A DNA stretch of 64,000 bases, from positions 1 through 64,000 of the forward strand of contig WGNA01000016.1 of NCBI GenBank assembly GCA_016124755.1, in the 5' to 3' direction. This document shows, in pieces, positions 17,303-26,578 of this stretch. The number at the start of each line of letters is the position of its first letter. The first letter of the stretch is position 1. The DNA comes from Bacteroidota bacterium (GTDB lineage Bacteria; Bacteroidota; Bacteroidia; NS11-12g; UBA9320). The translations under genes were made by a program, and so were the position numbers. The notes beneath the pieces were generated by a model. The model did no database searches and had not been told where the DNA came from. It saw nothing but the letters and a program-made list of their open reading frames with translations.

Positions 17303-18258
17303 AAGTACTTTCCGGTTAAAAGATAATTTTTGACGTAGTCATTTACCGCGTCTTCCAGTGTGGTAAAAGTACCCGAATACCCAGCCGACAAGGTGCGGCT
17401 CATTTCCGCCTGTGTATAATACTGATATGTATCCCGGATATCTTCCGGTGTGGGTTTGTAACTAATTTTCGGCTCGAGATCCATAGCTTTAAAAACGGCT
17501 GAAGCCAAATCATTAAAACTTCTGGCGGCTCCTGTGCCGAGGTTGTAAATTCCTGAATCCTTCCCGTGTTTATGCCAGAAATGCATTACATCCACAACAT
17601 CTTTCACATAAATAAAATCGCGGCTTTGTTCGCCATTTTTAAACTCCGGACGGTGTGATTCAAATAATTTCATTTCGCCGGTTTCCCGAATCTGATTAAA
17701 AGTATGAAAAACCACGGAAGCCATTCTGCCTTTGTGATATTCATTCGGGCCAAAAACGTTAAAGAATTTAAGACCGATCCAATGCGGGGGAGTTTCGTTC
17801 TGTTCCATTGCCCACAAATCAAACTGATGCTTGCTCTGTCCGTATGGGTTCATTGGAAGCAGGGTTGAAATTTTCGAAGGGTCATCGTCAAATCCCTGAT
17901 CTCCGTTTCCGTAAGTTGCGGCAGAGGATGCATAAATAAATGGTATTTGGTTTTGGGTGGCAAAATTCCAAAGAGAAGTGGTGTATTGCACATTTAGCAG
18001 ATCAAAAATCCGTTGATCAAATTCTGTGGTATCGGTTCGAGCACCGAGGTGAAATATTGCTTCCGGAGAATATTGATCCAATTGTTTTAAAAAATCATTC
18101 CGGTCGATCCGTGCGATACACTTTAAATTTTTCCAATTCTCTTCTTTTCCGGGTTTCGAAAAATCGTCGACCAATATGAGATCCGATCTTCCTTTTTTAT
18201 TGAAATCGCTTGCGAGACAACTCCCGATAAAACCTGCCGCTCCTGTTATGATGATCAT
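17299..18258 (-). CDS. hldD: ADP-L-glycero-D-manno-heptose 6-epimerase
   Basis: A 319-residue short-chain dehydrogenase-type epimerase that converts ADP-D-glycero-heptose to ADP-L-glycero-heptose for the lipopolysaccharide core. NADP-binding GAAGFIG is at the N-terminus. The catalytic YGQSK follows ASSAATYG. The HldD-specific block GRMASVVFHTFNQI and the later GEQSRDFIYVKDVVDVMHF make the identification firm. The -7 element lies only 4 bp upstream of the ATG, so the mRNA is nearly leaderless. The stop overlaps the start of the giant kinase by 4 bp. Confidence 0.95.
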   Translation of the reverse strand: MIIITGAAGFIGSCLASDFNKKGRSDLILVDDFSKPGKEENWKNLKCIARIDRNDFLKQLDQYSPEAIFHLGARTDTTEFDQRIFDLLNVQYTTSLWNFATQNQIPFIYASSAATYGNGDQGFDDDPSKISTLLPMNPYGQSKHQFDLWAMEQNETPPHWIGLKFFNVFGPNEYHKGRMASVVFHTFNQIRETGEMKLFESHRPEFKNGEQSRDFIYVKDVVDVMHFWHKHGKDSGIYNLGTGAARSFNDLASAVFKAMDLEPKISYKPTPEDIRDTYQYYTQAEMSRTLSAGYSGTFTTLEDAVNDYVKNYLLTGKYF

Positions 18259-18262
18259 CAGG

Positions 18263-18270
18263 CAAATTTA
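18263..18270 (-). promoter_or_regulatory. Bacteroidota -7 element of hldD
   Basis: The minus strand reads TAAATTTG, consensus, ending 4 bp before the ATG at 18258. Transcription would start at or near the start codon. Confidence 0.7.
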
Positions 18271-18383
18271 ATTACGAAGTGGGTACGATAAAAGTTCGAA
18301 TAATATGGCTGCTAAACAAAGGAGGTATTTTAACACCCGTAGCACATAGAAAGGGTTTTTTTGCTAATTTTAACGCTGTAATC

Positions 18384-18914
18384 ATGAAACAAATCATCCG
18401 GTTAACGGTGTTCATTTTTCTCATTTCTCCAATGTTCTTCATCGGATGTACTTGCGATTGTTCCCGTTTCGTGGAGTGCGAAAACACGATAAATTTCGCA
18501 TTTGATCTGGATTCGGCGAATGGCGGTTTTAAGAGGTCTGAAATCGATTCCTTTGTGCTGTATATGTTAAACAAAGGTGAAGTTATTCCGAGAGATTCCC
18601 TGATTTTCGTATGGAGCGACTCTTTTAAAAGTTACGGCATTTCGGGCATTTGTGCATTTGACAATTCGCCAGGCAATTTCTCCCTGTTCGACGAAATATT
18701 TTCACCTAAAAAAGATCTACAGGATTGCGATTATTTAATAAAAGTACCGGAAATCCGAATTTATTATCTGCACGATCTGGAGGTGAACGGAGTGAGAAAA
18801 GGCAGTCTTACCTGTCGATGTTATCAAAACGATACAAAAAAAATAACGGTTGACGAAGAACCATTTGATGTATTAAAAATGGACAACCCGGTAATTATAT
18901 TACGAAAAGAATAA
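18384..18914 (+). CDS. Lipoprotein of unknown family, tandem paralogue A
   Basis: A 176-residue product from the ATG at 18384; an upstream GTG-type extension is not supported. The signal ends FFIGC. The mature protein shares a clear pattern with the next gene: GF..SE(I/L)DSF.LY.L.KG, a DYL(I/L)KV strand, a cysteine cluster, KEITV or KKITV and a closing PVIILRKE or QVIILNKE. The stop is 3 bp before the next ATG, giving an operon. The family is not recognised; duplication inside one operon is clear. Confidence 0.82.
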   Translation: MKQIIRLTVFIFLISPMFFIGCTCDCSRFVECENTINFAFDLDSANGGFKRSEIDSFVLYMLNKGEVIPRDSLIFVWSDSFKSYGISGICAFDNSPGNFSLFDEIFSPKKDLQDCDYLIKVPEIRIYYLHDLEVNGVRKGSLTCRCYQNDTKKITVDEEPFDVLKMDNPVIILRKE

Positions 18915-18917
18915 AAC

Positions 18918-19463
18918 ATGAAAGTAAAAACCAATTTTTCACCAATTGCTAAATTTCCTGTTTTGGCAATTGCTGTAATCTTTCTGTTCACCCGAATGTC
19001 GTGCTGCGATGAATGTATTGGCCCCTCGATGTGTTCAGACGCTATAATTTTTCAATTTAACATGGACGATGACATAAAGGGATTTTCTGTGAGTGAGCTC
19101 GACTCATTTACACTTTATCAATTGAGAAAAGGAACCCTGCAAGAATTGGATTCACACACCTTTTACTGGGATTCAACGAAACAAAGTTACGATCAGTTAA
19201 TGTGTTCCGGCAGTGCGATAGTTGTACACCGCTTTTCGATACAACAGAATTTATTTGACCAAATCAAAGAAATAGACGAAACCGATTATCTGCTGAAAGT
19301 TGCAAACAATACATTTCATTTTAGCAATTTGCTTATCGACGGCGAAAAAACCACCGATTGCTGTAAAGATTATATCAACACACGTAAAGAAATTACGGTT
19401 AATGATTCAATGATTGATGTTCGTAAATTAAAAAATCAGGTTATCATATTAAATAAGGAATAG
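18918..19463 (+). CDS. Lipoprotein of unknown family, tandem paralogue B
   Basis: A 181-residue paralogue of the preceding gene. The signal segment ends in TRMSCC, with CDEC just after. Shared features are GFSVSELDSFTLYQLRKG, YLLKVANN, a CC pair near residue 151, RKEITVNDS and KNQVIILNKE. Cysteine number and spacing differ between the two copies, so disulphides may differ. A gene of unrelated sequence follows after 23 bp. Confidence 0.82.
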   Translation: MKVKTNFSPIAKFPVLAIAVIFLFTRMSCCDECIGPSMCSDAIIFQFNMDDDIKGFSVSELDSFTLYQLRKGTLQELDSHTFYWDSTKQSYDQLMCSGSAIVVHRFSIQQNLFDQIKEIDETDYLLKVANNTFHFSNLLIDGEKTTDCCKDYINTRKEITVNDSMIDVRKLKNQVIILNKE

Positions 19464-19486
19464 TTCGTAATTCTAATTTCAAAATA

Positions 19487-20254
19487 ATGTTCAACCTATT
19501 CAAACGTAAAACAGTAGAACAACCCATTCCGGAGCAAACGCTTGAAGACAAATTAGAAATTGAGAAACAGGATCTCATTTCAGATTTAAAAAATAACGGT
19601 ATGGAATTTCTTGTAACCCAGATGAAGAACAATGAAGTTTATTCCGGATTAATATTAGAACAAAGGGAAATCACACAACGGTATTCCAGCGAAGACAGAA
19701 TTTCGTGGCACGCATATCAGCAATCAGATTCTCTGCATTCAGAAGATGATAAAAAGGAGTTGCTGGGTATGCTTAAAAATGAAAAGTTCGGTGATTACCA
19801 CGATGAAATCTTTTGTTGTCTGGCAAATATTTGTGCAAATACTCAAGACCGGGATCTGTTCAATTTTCTGATTGATATTGTAGATAAGACCAAAGATGAA
19901 AAGATCCGGGTTTCCATCTTAACAAGACTTGAAGATGTAAAAAAGGATTCGGGGTACAACATAACACCAATAAAAAACCTGATTCAACTTGGAACATCTG
20001 ATGAGATATACGCAGCCATAAAAGCTTTGTCGAATTCGATTGATCCCGAAATTGAGGATTTCTTATTAGGTGAATTTAAAACTTCAGACCGGCACAAACA
20101 ACACGGAATCTGCAGCCCTCTGGCAACGGTCGGTACATTAAAATCAATTCCGGTATTGAGAGAAGCCCATAAGAAAACGAGAGATAATGCATTGCGATTT
20201 ATGATCGAAGATGCAATAAGCGTTATAGAGGAAAGAGAGAAAAGTCGGGGTTAA
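19487..20254 (+). CDS. Cytoplasmic HEAT-like repeat protein
   Basis: A 255-residue product with an ATG start and no signal peptide. The C-terminal two thirds are helix pairs spaced 30-40 residues (KELLGMLKNEKFGDYHDEIF, LFNFLIDIVDKTKDEK, IYAAIKALSNSIDPEIEDFL, IPVLREAHKKTRDNALRFM), consistent with HEAT/PBS-type repeats. The function is unknown. Being 23 bp after the lipoprotein pair suggests one transcript, although this protein should stay in the cytoplasm. Confidence 0.75.
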   Translation: MFNLFKRKTVEQPIPEQTLEDKLEIEKQDLISDLKNNGMEFLVTQMKNNEVYSGLILEQREITQRYSSEDRISWHAYQQSDSLHSEDDKKELLGMLKNEKFGDYHDEIFCCLANICANTQDRDLFNFLIDIVDKTKDEKIRVSILTRLEDVKKDSGYNITPIKNLIQLGTSDEIYAAIKALSNSIDPEIEDFLLGEFKTSDRHKQHGICSPLATVGTLKSIPVLREAHKKTRDNALRFMIEDAISVIEEREKSRG

Positions 20255-20475
20255 TATTTTTCTGACATGTTAACATCTTAACCTATAACAAAACCATTGA
20301 AATTGGGCTTCAATTAGATGACCCTTAACATTCACTTAATATGTTGCAGATATTTTCACAAAGTGATAAGCAACTATCCCCAATAAATGATTGTAGATGA
20401 TGAGTTGCGGTACGAACATCCTTCTGATTTAAACAAAATCGTAATAAACAAAAGCTTGAAAAGAATCATCCCGCC

Positions 20476-21981
20476 ATGAATTTACAAAGCCACTTCATTA
20501 CTAACAGACTCCAAAGTCTTTTACTTTTAACATCAGCTATATTTATGCTTTCGTCTTGCAGAGAATCGGATGAATTAGAAAGCTATGACATTAGTTCGGA
20601 CCACAGAACTGACCTCTACGTACAATCAGGAGATCAGTATAAGTCATTTGTAGAGAATTCTTTTATTGATGTAACCACAGAACCTACAACCACCTTTTCG
20701 GTGGATGCAGACGGCGCCTCCTATGCCAATGTGCGTCGATTTATAATGGATGAAAATACCCTGCCTCCAAAAGATGCGGTAAGAACAGAGGAGTTAATCA
20801 ATTATTTTAATCTGGATTACCCGTATAACGAAACTCAGCATCCTATTTCATTAAATGGCGAAGTTGCTTCATGTCCTTGGAATACGGATCACAAACTTAT
20901 CAGAATCGGGATCAAGGGAAAGCCGATCTCTGATTCAGAATTACCAGCCTCCAATTTTGTTTTTCTGATTGACATTTCCGGCTCAATGTCTTCATCAGAC
21001 AAACTGGAACTTTTAAAATCGGGATTTATTGAATTTGCAAATACACTCAAATCACAAGACCGAATAGCCATCGTGACGTACGCAGGCGCTTCCAAAGTAT
21101 TATTAGAATCAACTCCCGGTGACCAAAAACAAAAAATAACTGAGGCTATTTCCGGACTTGTAGCCGGCGGAGGGACTGCCGGATCAGAAGGAATTAATAC
21201 AGCTTATGAAATTGCTTCCAATAATTTTATCAAAGGTGGCAACAACCGTATCATTCTTGGAACCGACGGTGATTTCAATGTGGGAATCTCCAGGCTTGAT
21301 GATCTTATTAACTTAATTGAAAAACAAAGACTTAAAGGAATATTTCTTTCTGTTTTAGGAGTGGGCAGAGGAAATTTAAATGATGCATCCATGGAGAGTA
21401 TTGCGGATCACGGTAACGGAACCTATGAATATATCGATGATGCGGAACAAATGAAAAAAGTTTTCATTTACGAAAAGAGTAAGTTTTTTACGGTGGCCAA
21501 AGATGTTAAAGTACAAATCACCTTTAATGCAAGTTTGGTAAAGTCTTATCGACTGATAGGTTACGAAAACCGAATCTTAAAAAATCAGGATTTTGAAAAT
21601 GACAGTGCTGATGCCGGTGAAATCGGGGCTAATCAGAACATCACAGCTCTGTATGAAATCGTGCCGGTTAAAAATGTTAATTATAAATCGGCACCGACAT
21701 TACTGATAAATTTCCGTTACAAAAATCCGGATTCAGAGGTTAGCCAGCCTTTGTATTTAGAAGTAACCGATCAGGAAAACAACTTTTCAGATGCCTCCGA
21801 TTTCATGAAATTTACGGCGTCTGTTGCATCGTTTTCTATGCTACTAAGAAATTCAGAATATTCAGGAAGCAGCAGTTATGACAACATTATTTCCTGGCTG
21901 AAAGAAGTGAATTTGTCAGACCCGCATGGTTTTAAGTCTGAATTTAAGGATGTCGTAAACAAAGCGAAATCACTACAGTAG
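20476..21981 (+). CDS. VWA-domain lipoprotein, YfbK-like
   Basis: A 501-residue lipoprotein (signal ends LSSC). Three parts in order: the YfbK-type N-terminal domain (TTFSVDADGASYANVRRFI, EELINYF), a von Willebrand factor A domain with complete MIDAS residues DISGSMSSS, a middle T in GGGTAGSEG and D in LGTDGDFNVG, then a C-terminal DUF3520-like region (FTVAKDVKVQITFN to the end). The E. coli relative is about 575 residues. VWA domains bind divalent metal and partner proteins; the partner here is unknown. A 220-bp upstream gap and the unrelated downstream gene suggest it is monocistronic. Confidence 0.9.
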   Translation: MNLQSHFITNRLQSLLLLTSAIFMLSSCRESDELESYDISSDHRTDLYVQSGDQYKSFVENSFIDVTTEPTTTFSVDADGASYANVRRFIMDENTLPPKDAVRTEELINYFNLDYPYNETQHPISLNGEVASCPWNTDHKLIRIGIKGKPISDSELPASNFVFLIDISGSMSSSDKLELLKSGFIEFANTLKSQDRIAIVTYAGASKVLLESTPGDQKQKITEAISGLVAGGGTAGSEGINTAYEIASNNFIKGGNNRIILGTDGDFNVGISRLDDLINLIEKQRLKGIFLSVLGVGRGNLNDASMESIADHGNGTYEYIDDAEQMKKVFIYEKSKFFTVAKDVKVQITFNASLVKSYRLIGYENRILKNQDFENDSADAGEIGANQNITALYEIVPVKNVNYKSAPTLLINFRYKNPDSEVSQPLYLEVTDQENNFSDASDFMKFTASVASFSMLLRNSEYSGSSSYDNIISWLKEVNLSDPHGFKSEFKDVVNKAKSLQ

Positions 21982-22046
21982 TTTTTGATGATCATCGCAA
22001 GAAATTTCAGAAAGCCCTTCGACTTCCATTTTTCAACTTTCTTGTT

Positions 22047-22054
22047 TACATTTG
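22047..22054 (+). promoter_or_regulatory. Bacteroidota -7 element upstream of the SRPBCC gene
   Basis: TACATTTG, a perfect consensus, 22 bp upstream of the ATG at 22077. Confidence 0.7.
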
Positions 22055-22076
22055 AATCCGACTACTACTTACTACT

Positions 22077-22613
22077 ATGATTCAAACTGTGTTTTTTGTC
22101 CTTGCGGCTTTTGTTGTTTTGGGTTTGTTGCTCTCTCTTGCAAACAAACGAATCACGATTCAAAAAGAAATTCTGGTAAATCTTCCGAAATCTGAAGTAT
22201 GGGAAATTTTAAAAGATCCGGATTTTCTGGCTAAAGCTGATCGAACGGTTCAATCGGTGATTCCAACTTCAAGCATTCCGGTGGGTGTTGGGTATACGTT
22301 CGACACCATATCTCATCCGATGCCCGGGAGAGAAGGTGAATACCGGCTTTCGTATCTGATTACGGAGTACGATCCCGAAAATCAGGTTGCGATTCATCTC
22401 GAACGATCCGACATGTTTGATGATGCAAACTGGATAATGAAACTCACCGATAACAATGGAGGCACATCGGTTCAATTTGAATTAAATGCCCGATTCAGTT
22501 TGGGTTATTTCTACATTGTTCCGGTTCTGTTCATCAATAAAAAACAACTTTTCCCAGACCTGAGCTTTATTACTAAAAAGCTACACCGCCACGAAGAATT
22601 GGTTCATGCGTGA
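22077..22613 (+). CDS. SRPBCC (polyketide cyclase/START-like) family protein with N-terminal membrane anchor
   Basis: A 178-residue product. Residues 1-22 form a hydrophobic anchor. The remainder has the START-like order: strand ITIQKEILVNLPKSEVWEIL (the helix that opens the cavity), DPDFLAKAD, then the strands YLITEYDPENQVAIHLE, ANWIMKLTDNN and SVQFELNARF, and a C-terminal helix. The family binds small hydrophobic ligands or acts as a helper protein; no ligand can be predicted here. Confidence 0.8.
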   Translation: MIQTVFFVLAAFVVLGLLLSLANKRITIQKEILVNLPKSEVWEILKDPDFLAKADRTVQSVIPTSSIPVGVGYTFDTISHPMPGREGEYRLSYLITEYDPENQVAIHLERSDMFDDANWIMKLTDNNGGTSVQFELNARFSLGYFYIVPVLFINKKQLFPDLSFITKKLHRHEELVHA

Positions 22614-23290
22614 AACGGGAACGGGAAAGGTAACAGGAACTGAAACGGTAACGGTACGGTAACTGTTGCGGAAGCGCAGGAAGAGCAGAGGGCGAAAGAG
22701 CGCAGAATTTAGAGCGAAGAGAAAAGAGCGAAGAATGCTTTAAGCTCCGAGGGAATGGAAGAATCGCTTTTCATCATCAACCAAAATTCATCAAAATGAG
22801 CAAGGCAATCTCACCGTAAACAGTTACAACCAGAAGCTCGTTCGATTCTCACGACGGTAACAAAACTGTAACGGAAGCGTAGAAAGAACTTAGAGGGAAA
22901 GAGCGTAGAGCATAGAACGCTTTAAACTCCTAGAGGGGATGGAAGAATCGCTTTTCATTATCAAACGAAATTCATCAAAATGAGCAAGGCAGTCTGACCA
23001 AAAAAATATGCCTCACTTTACTCAAAATTTGAAGAGCACACTGATCTCCGCTCTTCCGCTCTTTTCAATTGCACTGTTACCGTTAATGCTTCCGTTCCCG
23101 TTCATGGGTTCATTCGCTTCGCTCATCATGACGATCGTTCCTAGGGACAAAAGGGGATTCTTCGCGGAGCTCAGAATTTTATTAGCTTCAGTTTAATGCG
23201 CTCTTTCGCTCTCTGTCTCTCCGCTCTTTTCAATCGCACCGTTACCGTTACGGTTACAGCTACTGTTACTGTTACCGTCACAACTTCAAT
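22614..23290. repeat. Repeat-filled intergenic region
   Basis: Begins with GGGAAC/GGTAAC hexamers (22614-22665). A direct repeat of ~140 bp follows at 22668-22815 and 22871-22999, sharing GGAAGAATCGCTTTTCAT and ATTCATCAAAATGAGCAAGG. Then come reversed copies of the AATTCTGAG word family (23153-23182) and a reversed hexamer run (GTTACCGTTACGG and similar, 23239-23280). No gene is credible. Confidence 0.85.
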
Positions 23291-23337
23291 TGCTATTTCC
23301 TCGGCCAATTCCTTTTCTTTGCTCAAAAGCGACAATC

Positions 23338-23520
23338 ATGTCTGAACAAAATTCGAAATGGGGTTTAAATCTAAAGGTTGTAATGTGTCCGAAATGCGGG
23401 AAAGAACAACCCCGAGTGCGACGACCGAAAAATCTTCGACAGGCTTTATGGGGTGGATATACCTGTGAATCGTGCGGAACCGAAATGGATAAGTTTGGAA
23501 AAGAGATTATTAAGAAATAG
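23338..23520 (+). CDS. Small zinc-ribbon protein
   Basis: A 60-residue product from the ATG at 23338; the longer frame to 23290 lies in repeat DNA. Two CxxC knuckles, CPKCGKEQP and CESCGTEMD, about 30 residues apart, give a four-cysteine zinc ribbon. The protein is basic between them (RVRRPKNLRQALWGGY). Similar one-domain proteins are widespread, and their role is not established. Confidence 0.85.
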   Translation: MSEQNSKWGLNLKVVMCPKCGKEQPRVRRPKNLRQALWGGYTCESCGTEMDKFGKEIIKK

Positions 23521-23765
23521 GATTTTAAATTCCGCTACATAATTTTCAGTTATCAATCTTATTTAGCAGAAGTTCTTTATCATTAAATGAGTGCTTTTTG
23601 AAAGCAACATCGAACTAAGAAGAGCTCGTTCATTGTAATATATGATAAGGATTGCCTTATATTAATGGTTGGAGTTATTCACTTTTTTCAGAATTGTGAA
23701 TTTTCAATTATCAGTAATGTACCTTTCGGAAGGATTAAATATGTATCGTAAAAATCTAATTTAAA

Positions 23766-23773
23766 TAACTTTG
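23766..23773 (+). promoter_or_regulatory. Bacteroidota -7 element upstream of the YhcG-family gene
   Basis: TAACTTTG, consensus, 16 bp before the GTG start at 23790. Confidence 0.65.
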
Positions 23774-23789
23774 AACAGATATTAATTGT

Positions 23790-24794
23790 GTGAAAATCGA
23801 TAATTCCAAATACACGTACCTGATTGATCAAATAGGTGGATTGCTGCAAAAAGGGCGAGAAAATGCCGCACAATCTGTAAACAGCATTTTAGTCCATACG
23901 TATTGGTTAATAGGCAGACACATTGTTGAATTTGAACAAGGGGGCAATGAAAAATCAGAATACGGAAGTTTTCTTTTTGACCAACTTTCTAGGGATCTTA
24001 CATACCATTATGGCAAAGGCTTTAGCAGAGCAAACCTCCTGTATATGAGAAAGATTTATCTCACTTTCCCAAAAAGTGAGACACTGTCTAACGTTTTAAG
24101 TTGGAGTCATTATGTTGAGATCTTACGCTCAGATAATGAACTGGAAATCAATTTCTATATCAATCAATGTATCCGAGAACAATGGAGTGTGAGAGAGCTC
24201 AAACGTCAGATAAAGAGCATGTTATTTCATAGATTAGCATTAAGTAAGGATAAAAAAACGGCATTAAAACTTTCTCAAAACGGTCAAGAAATTCACACAG
24301 CTGATGATATTTTAAAAGACCCGTATGTACTGGAATTTTTAAATATTCCCGACAACTATCAATACCTCGAAAATGAATTAGAACAGAAGCTTATATCAAA
24401 CCTTCAGAATTTTTTATTAGAACTGGGCAAAGGTTTCACTTTCGAGAAACGACAGTACAGGATCTCCATTAGCGGAAAACATTTCTTTGTGGATCTCGTA
24501 TTCTATCACCGCATCTTAAAGTGTTTTGTTCTAATAGATCTTAAAAGAGGAGAGGTAACGCATCAAGACGTCGGACAAATGAATCTGTACCTTAACTACT
24601 TTAAGAAAGAGATAAACACCGATGGAGATAACGAACCCATAGGAATTGTTTTAGGCGCATCCAAAGATCAAATTCTGGTGGAGTATGCAACACAGAGCAT
24701 TAGTAATCAATTATTCATTAGTAAGTACCAACTTTATCTGCCCGATAAAAAACAATTAGAGGACGAACTTCAAAAACTATTTGAGGAAAATTAA
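23790..24794 (+). CDS. YhcG-family (DUF1016) PD-(D/E)XK nuclease-domain protein
   Basis: A 334-residue protein, close to the usual family length of about 340-370, beginning at GTG. The N-terminal DUF1016 region has YWLIGRHIVEFEQ, YGSFLFDQLSRDLTYHYGKGFSRANL, LSWSHYVEIL and QWSVRELKRQI. The C-terminal nuclease part has the PD-(D/E)XK-like FFVDLVFYHR, then FVLIDLKRG with the catalytic D and K, and a later VGQMNLYLNYF. The family is found in accessory regions beside restriction or mobile genes; here its neighbours are a repeat block and an L,D-transpeptidase. No partner methylase or toxin is nearby, so its role is open. Confidence 0.92.
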   Translation: MKIDNSKYTYLIDQIGGLLQKGRENAAQSVNSILVHTYWLIGRHIVEFEQGGNEKSEYGSFLFDQLSRDLTYHYGKGFSRANLLYMRKIYLTFPKSETLSNVLSWSHYVEILRSDNELEINFYINQCIREQWSVRELKRQIKSMLFHRLALSKDKKTALKLSQNGQEIHTADDILKDPYVLEFLNIPDNYQYLENELEQKLISNLQNFLLELGKGFTFEKRQYRISISGKHFFVDLVFYHRILKCFVLIDLKRGEVTHQDVGQMNLYLNYFKKEINTDGDNEPIGIVLGASKDQILVEYATQSISNQLFISKYQLYLPDKKQLEDELQKLFEEN

Positions 24795-24913
24795 CCTAAG
24801 ACTAATTAATATCAGAATATTTAGTTCGGCTAAACATATCTTGATTGAACAAAGATGATAAGTAAGTCATATTAATCAGATTCGTCTATACTTTCCATTT
24901 AAATCTCGACGCA

Positions 24914-25510
24914 TCACTTCCGTATGCTAATCGTCATCCCCACGAATGCAACCGAATACACGTCATTTACATCTGAATTTTTCATAGAGATACAGCCGAG
25001 TGTCCAGTTCTTTTTCTTGTCGATTGCCCAATCGGCGCCGTTGGGTACACCATGTATTCCCAGCTCCCCCCCAATTTCCGCATCAGACGGAATGCTTCCA
25101 TTTTTAACCGCTTCGTTATGTTTCTTCCACGATTCGGTGTTCGGGTAATTAAACCATAAAAACTTCGACCATTTTTCATGAGGATATAGTGCCTGCAAGT
25201 GAAATGTTCCTTCCGGGGTGCAACCGTCGCCCTGCCGCAATTTATCATCGCGCGGATTAAACCCGAATACTACCGGATACGACTTTATCACAAGCGAGTC
25301 GTGCATCAACATGAGCCGGTAAGCCGACTTATCGATTACAATTCGAACATTTTTCGGCTTTAGTTTTAGCGAGTCGATGATTCGCTTTGCGGAAACATTT
25401 GTAAAATCATCCAAAGCATTTCCGGCATAATTATCCAGTGCACATTTATCGGTTTGCCAACTACAGGTAATGTATGTGAGGGCGATCAGAATGGCAGTAA
25501 ATTTTCTCAT
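24914..25510 (-). CDS. L,D-transpeptidase (YkuD domain), exported
   Basis: A 198-residue protein from the ATG at 25510. It has a hydrophobic N-terminus with cysteine in the TYITCSW region, either a lipoprotein or a signal peptide. The YkuD domain has the catalytic motifs IHGVPNGADWAIDKKK and TLGCISMKN, with catalytic cysteine at about residue 173 and histidine in IHG. It starts with VRIVIDKSAYRLMLM and contains TPEGTFHL. It would cross-link peptidoglycan or attach proteins to it, in the periplasm. There are no operon partners. Confidence 0.92.
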   Translation of the reverse strand: MRKFTAILIALTYITCSWQTDKCALDNYAGNALDDFTNVSAKRIIDSLKLKPKNVRIVIDKSAYRLMLMHDSLVIKSYPVVFGFNPRDDKLRQGDGCTPEGTFHLQALYPHEKWSKFLWFNYPNTESWKKHNEAVKNGSIPSDAEIGGELGIHGVPNGADWAIDKKKNWTLGCISMKNSDVNDVYSVAFVGMTISIRK

Positions 25511-25581
25511 CAAAAGACTAAACTCACCGAATCCGGTTTTATGATGATCTCAGCTAAAATGAAGTGCATTAATTTCGCTTT

Positions 25582-26574
25582 GTGTTTCAACGAAGTCTTC
25601 TGAATGTTCTGCTAACGTTTGTACTGTTAATTAGCATCCAACCTGTTTTGGCGCAGGATTATATCCGGTATAATCGCATTGTGAATAGAATTGATGAAGA
25701 TGTTTTAGCCGGTAATATCGAAAAAGCATCGTTGCGATTCGATACGATTTATTTGGAATACGATTTCATTTTCTCTCACCATTGTTTTAAAGCACTGCAA
25801 ATTTCGTGTGATCTAAAAGATTCTGTAAAAGCCGCGAATTGGCTTCAGGAAACCATTTTACGCGGCATACCTCTTTGGGCAATTCAAAAGAATGAAATTA
25901 CTCAAGAGGTTTTTAATTATACAAATTGTCGTTTGGTTATTAACAATTATGAGAATTTGCAGGAACAGTACAAAGCTTCTATAAATCAGAAATTAGCCAA
26001 AACCATCGATAGTCTTTTGGCGATTGATCAAAAGCGAACCGACAAAGTGAACAACGGCTTCATACCGCTTCGATACACCTGGCATTATGTGCGATGGAGG
26101 AGAAATTCCAGAAAGCAGTTCCTGATTTTAGAACAAATTATTAATAAGTATGGTTACCCGGGAGAGCGGTTGATTGGTATTCCGGAAGATAAAAACGATT
26201 CTTCAAAACTACTGAAGGACGCACTGTTCTACGGCCCGTTTTACAGGGAAAGCCGCACATATATTATGTTGATTCACTATTACAGCCGCAAAGGAAAAAA
26301 CATTGATTCCCTGCTGTTAAATGAAATTGTAAAGGGTAATCTTCCCGCATTTCAATATGGCGGATTAAACGATTTCATGTCGAGATACGGGAAAGCTGAT
26401 AATTACTATAATGTCTGGCATTTTGATCCTGACACTTCAAGTCTTTCCGAAATTAATTTAAGAAGGGATTCATTAGGTTTAAATTCTTTTGAAACTCAGC
26501 AGGCTTTGAAAAAAATTTGGATGGAAAGACGTAAAAACAAAACTGCCAATTCGGAAATCATTTTAGAATATTAA
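25582..26574 (+). CDS. Secreted protein of unknown function
   Basis: A 330-residue product from a GTG with a clear signal peptide (to VLAQ). The mature part is helical with tryptophan and aromatic-rich segments (WHYVRWRRNSRKQFLILEQI, NKYGYPGERLIGIP, YGPFYRESRTYIMLIHYY). The order LDQKR-type helix, then YGYPGE, then a histidine pair is reminiscent of DUF6624-type proteins, but the match is not certain. A TAATTTCG near-consensus -7 lies at 25570-25577. The next gene begins 4 bp after the stop. Confidence 0.75.
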   Translation: MFQRSLLNVLLTFVLLISIQPVLAQDYIRYNRIVNRIDEDVLAGNIEKASLRFDTIYLEYDFIFSHHCFKALQISCDLKDSVKAANWLQETILRGIPLWAIQKNEITQEVFNYTNCRLVINNYENLQEQYKASINQKLAKTIDSLLAIDQKRTDKVNNGFIPLRYTWHYVRWRRNSRKQFLILEQIINKYGYPGERLIGIPEDKNDSSKLLKDALFYGPFYRESRTYIMLIHYYSRKGKNIDSLLLNEIVKGNLPAFQYGGLNDFMSRYGKADNYYNVWHFDPDTSSLSEINLRRDSLGLNSFETQQALKKIWMERRKNKTANSEIILEY

Positions 26575-26578
26575 ATAA

